64,000 nt of DNA from NCBI GenBank assembly GCA_023653785.1, contig JAMKCH010058417.1, positions 1 to 64,000 of the forward strand, written 5' to 3'. Below are positions 57,751-64,000 of the stretch, in pieces; position 1 is the stretch's first letter; every line of letters begins with the position of its first letter. A program made the translations under genes and the position numbers. Source of the DNA: Ophioderma brevispina. Taxonomy: Eukaryota; Echinodermata; Ophiuroidea; Amphilepidida; Ophiodermatidae. The notes beneath the pieces were generated by a model that searched no databases, had not been told where the DNA came from, and was given only the letters and a program-made list of their open reading frames with translations.

Positions 57751-59162
57751 AGGGTGGAAATGGAGTACAGACTTTTTCTATTGATCGATTTTTGTCAATG
57801 ATGACCTAAGCTAATAATTTCTGGAGGGTGTGCAAAATTTCGTGCAGTGCCATTTTCTAGAAATACAATATGGCCGCTATCAATCTCAAATTCATTCAAA
57901 TGGCCATAATTTTATGCACTAGATCCAGGTTTTAAAGCACGAGGAATCTTTTGGACGGGTTATTGACGTGATTTGATCACAACATTATCCAATATGGCCA
58001 CCCTAAAACCCAATATACCCTGATATCATTCAATTGACCATAACTCATTAAGTATTTGTGATAGAGGCATAATTCTGCGCTCTATACCCAGTAGGAACTC
58101 ATATCTGACATTTCAAGTGTGTTAACAAGCTTACCAATCAAGATGGCAGTCAATAAGACTGCCTTTTAAGATTTTTAAAACCTACAAATTGTCATATATT
58201 CCTAATATATTGGCCATCATTTTGAATTTTAAGCATGTTGTCAAAACAAATATACCAGATACGAGTTATTAATGCTCAAAGACATGCATCTCATACTTTA
58301 ATTTAAACTTTAATAATCATTTTCGGTGTTTTATCTAAATACAATACAGATGTATCGTAATTTATAGGTTTTAAAGAAGGTAAAAGGCAGCCACATTGGC
58401 CCACCTTCTTAGCATTTTTGCATGTTAAAGAAACAGAAATTCCAGATAAGAATGTCAAATGGTCAAATACTTATCCCAAATCTTAATTGCACCTTTATAA
58501 TAATAATTAGTTGATGTAACTCCATATAATACACATATAATGTAGGTTTTACTATTTTTAAAGGCGGCTGTATTGGTTGCCATCTTGAATTTTGAAAATG
58601 TCCATCACAGAGAAATGACAAATAAGGGTTTGTAGTGATCAAATACATGTATCTCATAAGTGTAAAGCATAAAGCATGCATATAGACACTGGAATCATGC
58701 CTCTAAACTGCAAAATGTGCAGAACACTTGACGTGTCCGGATGCGTTGGAAATGCATTCTAGAGGTGTTAAAGTAACACTTGCAGAGTGTGAACACCTGC
58801 AGAACATGTTTTAGGTGTTCAGTATGTATTCAAGTAGCGTAAATAGGTATAATGGAGGAGTTAAGATCATTTTAATGATTTCGAGAGCATATTTGACTTT
58901 TGAGCAGCCATATTGGATTTTTGTGGCAATGCAATGATAAAATTACATTACCAACACTTTTTCGTGCTTAAAACACCGGAGTACCGAGAAATATTTGTCT
59001 CTATCGGAAGGGAATTTTAGTGATTTTGGACATGGTAGCAGCCATATTGGATTTTCAAAATGCCACTGTAACAAATTGTGCAAACCCTCCAAAAATGATT
59101 GGCTTAGGTCCTAATGAACTAAAATCTATCAATAGAAAAAGTATGTACTCCATTTCCATCCT
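57751..59162. mobile_element. 1.4 kb TIR element nested in the Penelope-like element
   Basis: The left arm AGGGTGGAAATGGAGTACAG, ACTTTTTCTATTGAT, GACCTAAGC, GGAGGGTGTGCA is matched by the inverted right arm AGGATGGAAATGGAGTACAT, ACTTTTTCTATTGAT, GACCTAAGC, GGAGGGTTTGCA. TIRs are about 90 bp. The interior repeats CATATTGGATTTT, ATGGCCGC, GGCAGCCA and similar patches in both orientations. No transposase is seen. Target duplication not identified. Confidence 0.7.
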
Positions 59163-59213
59163 TCAGGCTGTGTGCCTAACTTCCACCTGACTATATCTGT
59201 TGTTTTGTCAGTT

Positions 59214-59262
59214 TGCCTTTGATGAAGATCCTGCTAGGATCGAAACGTCAGGCCCACACTCA
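59214..59262 (+). ncRNA. Possible degenerate hammerhead ribozyme motif
   Basis: GCCTTTGATGA, a short stem-loop (GATCC TGCTA GGATC), GAAAC, then GTCAGGC. The order CUGAUGA, stem II, GAAA, short stem III, UC and a helix I pairing GCC with GGC is that of minimal hammerheads known from Penelope-like elements. The conserved first C of CUGAUGA is a U here, which should abolish cleavage. Stem III would be only two base pairs. The call is tentative and rests on location and motif order. Confidence 0.35.
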
Positions 59263-59268
59263 AGTATA

Positions 59269-59590
59269 TAGTGGGCAAAATGTAAGAAGGGTCTACATGG
59301 TATATAGGGGTCACCAAAACTTGACCTCAAAGTGTATACAGAGCTGTCACCCAAAGAATTGAACTACATTTTCTGCTTCAGTATGACCAGGGCAATAATT
59401 TGACACCGGTTTCAACAAAATCTGAGCATTGGTTTTTTTTTTTGCCCCAGAATGACCTTGAACCTTATCAGGGCTGTAGCCGTGGGAACCTATACAAACT
59501 ATATCTTTTTTTAATCCTTACAATGAGACAAATACATTGGTGTACATTAATACGATTTGACTTGATTTCAAATTTACCCCTGTACTAATT
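59269..59590. mobile_element. Right remnant of the 51.7 kb foldback element
   Basis: Corresponds to about 52050-52375 (shared GGGTCTACATGGT, GGGGTCACCA, TTGACACCG, AATGACCTTGAACC, GGGCTGTA or variant, ATTTGACT). It starts with TAGTGGG, the right target duplication of the Penelope-like insertion. Confidence 0.7.
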
Positions 59591-59599
59591 TTAACCTCT

Positions 59600-60110
59600 T
59601 ATTTTAGAAAGTACCCGACATTTCCCATAGGTTGGATAAAAAACACATCTTCAAACCTTCTTCCCCAAACTTCTAGAATGGGATTCTCGTTTATAACCCT
59701 ATTATAAGAAGAAGTTCCTATTCAATAATGGAGTCTACGACAAGGTGGAAACGACGGTAACGCTTAAGGTAAAACGTGGAGGCTGCTACTGAAGTACTGA
59801 GTAACCAAGTGCTACCTGAGGTACGCAAGGGTAATAAGCTTATGCGTTTGGCTGATAAGTCGGATGCAGGGAAGAAATAGAAAGTATTCTAAAGACGGTA
59901 TTTTTCTCGCATTTGAGGTTGATTAATTATGATTTTATTAAATCGAGGTTTTAATGTTTTCATTTTCTGATTTAATATCGAATTAATAGACTGGGGAGCC
60001 GTGGAAGAGTATTTGAGTGTTGAGTTGGCGGATGATTCCTTTCAAGTTTTTAGCGCCAGTTCCTGTGTCAATAAGTAACGTGGGGGGATGCGGAACAAGA
60101 TTACAAGGAT
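59600..60110. other. No clear gene; probable upstream part of the DIRS-like relic
   Basis: Short phrases in the plus strand could belong to the region before the reverse transcriptase, but I cannot match them to a domain. Confidence 0.3.
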
Positions 60111-61480
60111 TCAGGGTGCGAATATGGTTTCCTTTCTGAGAACTATTACGAGTATGAACAAGGTTCAGCAGAACCTTTAGTAAAAAGTCGTCTTAAATCT
60201 GCTTTTTCTTTTTGGAAGGACATTGGCGCTAACTCAGAAGTTATGGACGTAATTGCATGTGGCTACAAGTTGCCTTTAATTGAAAACCCGCCATCTTATT
60301 ATGCTAAGAACAATAGATCGGCAATAGTTCACTCTAACTTTGTTTTGGCATCATTGTAGAACTCAGAAATAATGACCTTGTTGACTGGATGAACCTCCAC
60401 ACGTAAACCCCGACAGTTTCTGTGAACTCTTCAGGTAAAAAAGAGGTTAATTTTAGATTTGAGGTTTGTTAATCAATTTTTATGGAAAGACAAGATATAT
60501 TCGAAGATTGGAATGACGCACTCAAATATTTCAGAAAAGGGGATTTCTTTTTTACGTTCGATCTTAAGTGGGGATATCATCATATCAGATTTTTGAAGAT
60601 CATACTCAAATTTCTTGGGTTTTCATGGAAGTGCAATGGTATAATCAAATATTATGTGTTTTCTGTATTACCTTTTCGTTTATCCACAGCTCCGTACATT
60701 TTTACAAAATGTTTAAGGCCATTAGTGAAACACTGGATAAGTGATGGTATTTTTAGTATTATATTTTGATGATGTAGATGGGGTAGAGAGGCTGAGAGAG
60801 GTACGTGTGAGGAAACAGCACAGAGAGTCAAGCAGGACTTGCTTGTAGCAGGTTTGGTGCCAAATAAAGATAATGTATGTGGATCCTTACACAAATAGTG
60901 GATTGGATGGGTTTAACGTGGAATGGAACAGAAGGTGTTTGGTTGTGACCCAAAAGAGGGTGAAGGATATTGGGGATTGCATTTCAAGGTTTCAGGAAGA
61001 ACTACCATACCAGTAATTAGCTTCGATTACAGGTAAAATCGAGTCTGTGGCTCCGGCAGTTGGGGCTCTCAAAACCAGATACATGCACAAGGAAATATTT
61101 AAATACCCATATTGGAATCGAAATTTCCGTATCCAGAACGAAGTAGAGTTATAGAAGAGCTATTTTTCTGGAAATTTCATTTAGTGGACCTAAATAAACG
61201 TATGATTTTTGCATATTCTTTACCACAGATGCTGGTATTTTCTGACGCCAGTAGTACTGGGTGTGGGGAATGGACTGTGCATTGCGGTATTAAAGTTTGA
61301 ATTCTATCAGAATTGGAATGCGTTGGAGAGGCAGAAATGTTCAACATGGCGAGAACTTAAAGGGGTATCCCTTGCCATTTAATCGTTTGTTCCTGAAGAA
61401 GGGAAGATTATGTACAGATAATCAAGGAGTAGTGAGTAGATTCAGATTTATTTTGCCTCTTCACAAAACATGTATATAGC
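60110..61480 (+). pseudogene. DIRS-like retrotransposon RT/RNase H relic
   Basis: Plus-strand order with several frame changes and stops. RLKSAFSFWKDIGA, then CGYKLPLIENPPSYYAKNNR at 60190-60320 is the segment before the RT in DIRS elements. KGDFFFTFDLKWGYHHI (60535-60590) holds the first catalytic Asp. YYVFSVLPFRLSTAPYIFTK (60650-60710) follows. YFDD in a shifted frame (about 60765-60775) is the second catalytic site. SFDYR-like and ASITGKIESVAPAVG (61020-61060) mark the connection. SDASSTGCGEWTVH (61240-61285) and TWRELKG (61350-61370), then TDNQGVVSRF, form the RNase H part. Domain order and wording match DIRS-type tyrosine-recombinase retrotransposons. The recombinase itself is not seen, and the relic ends at a TIR element. 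Confidence 0.75.
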
Positions 61481-62566
61481 CTGTCTCAAAAAAGTGGTAC
61501 AATCAGAAAAAAAATTGTTTAAATATGAAATTTCAAAATAAGTCATTCTTACTTGGCATAATATTAATGAACAAAGATCAGGCTTTCCAATGGTGTTTGT
61601 TTCATCTTATTTGCTTTTGTCAATCTAGAGATAAAATCAATTTAGTGCGATACACCAAAATCAATTTTGTGCCACTTTTATGCATGGGCAAAGTTGTTTC
61701 GCGCAGTTATGCCATGCTGTCTTGAAGCTTACAAAAAGATTGCAACATGACAAAAGAAACAAAACACAGATTAAATTAAACAATAGAAGTCTGGTTTTAT
61801 CAACACAAGTTTTAATAGTCAACATAATCAGTTCAATGATAAATATCTTCTTTTCATGAATAATAAACAATACAAATAATGATTGCACGTCAATCATATG
61901 GAGCTTTGAATTTATTACAAAATTGGTATCTGTTAAAATCATGCAGAAGGAATGTAATTGCAACCACAATAAACCCTCCAAATCCAAAGAAATGGTTTTA
62001 AAATATTGGACTATCTTTGTGCATTTACTAATTGTTGAAGTCAATAACAATTTGAATTTGGAAGCAAAGTATCAAGGTGTTGGTAGGAATTTGCGTTTCA
62101 TGATACTTCAAGATCATAAAAACTCTCTCCTCCAGGTTGCTGTACGCTCATGGTTCTCTTCTAACAAACAACACTATGGCAAATGTTATTCACTTTATCT
62201 TAAAGCCAGAACTTACTGATGATAACTTCCACCATTACGTAACTATTTTCGTATCTTTTAGAGTTTCGTTACGAAGTTAATCCCTTTTTAAAGAATTTCA
62301 TATCTGTTCAAATGTGAATAACTTACGTTTAACTAATTCTTTCACCGTTTTCGTTCAACCAGAGAGTGGCACAAACTCGATTTTGTGTTCCGCAGTAAAC
62401 TAGAGTTATCTCTCGATTGAAACAAGCAAATGAGATGAAACAAAAAATCCTGGAAAACCTGATCTTTTCTCTTTAATATGATTACAAAACGACTTACTTA
62501 TGTTTAGATATAATATTGAAAAAAAAAATCAGTTTTTAATTGTACCATTTTTTGAGACAGGCTGTA
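61475..62566. mobile_element. TA-flanked element with about 200-bp TIRs
   Basis: TA at 61475-61476 and 62565-62566. Both ends read AGCCTGTCTCAAAAAA then (G)TGGTACAAT, and inverted similarity continues for about 200 bp (AAGATCAGG, TTTCCA, TTTGTTTCATCT, ATTTGCTT, AGAGATAA, TTTGTGCCACT). The unit is about 1.09 kb. A TA target site suggests Tc1/mariner. The 129-codon minus-strand frame inside (61661-62050) has no transposase motif. It inserted at the right edge of the DIRS-like relic. Confidence 0.7.
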
Positions 62567-62569
62567 AAA

Positions 62570-64000
62570 ATAAACAGATGATACAAAACGGTTAATATCT
62601 AGATAACCATAGAATGCTGACAAGAGAACTATTTGGTTTTTATAGACTATGTTCAAATGAAAACATATTTTCAAAAGTCATGACCAACTATAGGTGATAA
62701 TATTACAAAAAACAGATACAACGCATATTTTGGAATACATACAAGTGAAGGGGACGATGACACTGCTAAACGCGAGGCGTGAGGTAGCAGTTCCCTCTAC
62801 AAAAATGTCACAAATTGAAAAAAGGTACAAGAGATATGCATAAAGAAAATATGTCATGACATCGAAACGATTCCGACAAATCCAAAACGCAGGCAAATGG
62901 TGACGTCCAAGTGATGCCATCATATCGCAGTGTTTGCCACTTCCCTATTCTAGGTGAAACTGGCGATCGATATCAACGAAACACAACGAAATGAAACAAA
63001 ATATGTCTTCTGTAACTTATTTTTTCAATTTTATTTAATATTTCCATATAATCAATCAATATTACAGTGTCATCAATGACAAAAAATTAACAATTCGAGT
63101 CAACACGATGTTTTCTTTTCCTGTAATTGAGACTTGGTGAAATATATAGAAACCAATTTGCATCCCTTCTCCAGCTGTCGCAAAAACCTAAATATTTCGT
63201 CAACACCACTATAGTAATTCAACCCATCGTGTCACATCTAGTATCTCTTCTTCGAGGTACAGGCATTAATGAGGGCCTCGGTGCATGGGTGGAAATTAAA
63301 ATTCCACGTTAAAACCTATGAAACATGTAGTCCAATAGTCAGAGAAAAATCAATCCTATGCTTTAATAAAATGAAACATTCAAATAAAGTATAAAGCGCA
63401 TTTAGAGCTAAATATCTCTCAAAAGATTCTGACTAATCGTATGTTGGCTTACCATGGTATTCATGTAATGTCACTGAATTTTGATCGAACACAAAAGGCT
63501 TATGCACTGCCTCTTTCTAAAAATATCAACATGAAAAGCCAGATTAATCTTAGCTTTGTTCATGAACAGGTGAATCGGCCCAATATTTTTCTTTTCTGTC
63601 TCCTCTCCCTAATATAGCGACGCTGTCCAAAACTTTTCTCTCTCTTCTGGTGACACTATGAGTTGAATCTACTATAGCTCTCTTATAACCCATTCGGTCG
63701 ATTCATAACTCCCAAAATTAGTGTTGGCATAGTTGTAACTTGTTTCATTGCATACCCAAAAATCTAATTTTCCACCAGCATTGGTCATCATTTTGACGTC
63801 ACTAGAGAGCAAAATTGGGTGCTTTTGATCAATGAAGCATTGGGCTGAAAAATCCGCCCGTTTTTCTTCGTATGTCTAAAAAGCAAAAATGCCTCTATTT
63901 TGTTAATTTTACATCAAATTGATTATTTTTTTTCGGGAATTCTTGATGTATTACAATATATTTTAGAAAATGTACGTCAACTGAGCTGAACAAAATTCTT
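62570..64000. other. No gene seen
   Basis: AT-rich sequence with short featureless frames. No repeat ends recognised. Confidence 0.4.

Larger units (their letters stand above)
55915..59268 (+). mobile_element. Penelope-like retroelement, 5'-truncated, with 7-bp target duplication
   Basis: TAGTGGG at 55908-55914 and 59269-59275 flanks the element. Its coding remains start at the very left edge within the reverse transcriptase and end with a GIY-YIG domain at 57043. A long 3' part contains low-complexity T/C-rich sequence (57050-57740), an inserted TIR element (57751-59162) and a terminal segment GATGAAGATCCTGCTAGGAT then CGAAACGTCAGG typical of Penelope-like 3' ends. RT plus GIY-YIG is the defining architecture of this class. 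5' truncation is normal for target-primed reverse transcription. Confidence 0.8.

Noticed and set aside
61661..62050. 129-codon minus-strand frame as a membrane protein
   Set aside because: It lies inside a TIR element, is AT-driven hydrophobic text and has no transposase or known membrane motif.

Overview
The window looks like nuclear DNA of an invertebrate animal. It is AT-rich and gene-poor, crowded with Class I and Class II transposable element relics, and its only host-type genes are leucine-rich-repeat (LRR) 7TM receptors of the GRL101/LGR (relaxin/glycoprotein-hormone receptor-like) kind, typical of marine invertebrates. I cannot name the species. The mix of CR1-like LINE, Penelope-like, DIRS-like, Tc1/mariner and many MITE elements fits an echinoderm, hemichordate, cephalochordate or mollusc equally well.

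Layout. 1-2.7 kb: no gene; a TTAA-flanked MITE at 1.6-2.15 kb. 2.7-6.9 kb (minus strand): LRR-GPCR locus A, with an open signal-peptide exon, a long LRR array and a frameshifted 7TM part. 7.0-9.3 kb: a terminal-inverted-repeat (TIR) element, a hairpin element and a broken local duplication. 9.3-17.4 kb: no recognisable gene, only simple repeats. 17.4-20.8 kb (minus): a decayed CR1-like LINE interrupted by a MITE. 22.4-24.0 kb: a TTAA MITE, then a degenerate tandem repeat. 24.4-27.7 kb: a 1.65 kb direct repeat whose two copies differ mainly by indels. 27.7-29.1 kb: a long-TIR element with a Tc1-like transposase tail, then a second copy of the 1.6 kb MITE. 29.9-31.3 kb: a 43-bp minisatellite. 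31.3-37.5 kb: interleaved near-identical copies of one segment carrying a Tc1/mariner relic. 37.5-46.0 kb (minus): LRR-GPCR locus B, split by a 5 kb indel-rich copy of the preceding DNA. 46-48 kb: no gene. 48.4-51.2 kb: a CACTA-ended element, a mariner transposase relic and a tandem repeat. 51.7-53.6 kb: two very different foldback palindromes. 54.3-55.7 kb: a tandem repeat split by a TIR element. 55.9-59.3 kb: a Penelope-like retroelement inserted with a target duplication into another copy of the 51.7 kb palindrome, and itself carrying a 1.4 kb TIR element. 60.1-61.5 kb: a DIRS-like reverse transcriptase/RNase H relic ending against a TA-flanked long-TIR element (61.5-62.6 kb). 62.6-64 kb: no gene.

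Assembly quality matters here. Runs of A, almost all exactly 20 long once flanking copy bases are subtracted, sit where the sequence jumps back onto itself (8.97, 32.93, 34.49 and 36.83 kb). They look like 20-base gap placeholders rendered as A, with allelic contigs laid end to end. Several segments (39.1-44.1, 4.5-4.8, 24.4-27.7 kb and perhaps others) carry a single-base indel load resembling unpolished long reads. Read that way, locus B is one gene: the intact LRR/7TM part at 37.5-39.07 kb continues directly into the N-terminal part at 44.13-45.99 kb. One MITE appears as a presence/absence difference between the two allelic copies. The two receptors share the same architecture and are tandem paralogues. 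Nothing else in the window looks like a working host gene.
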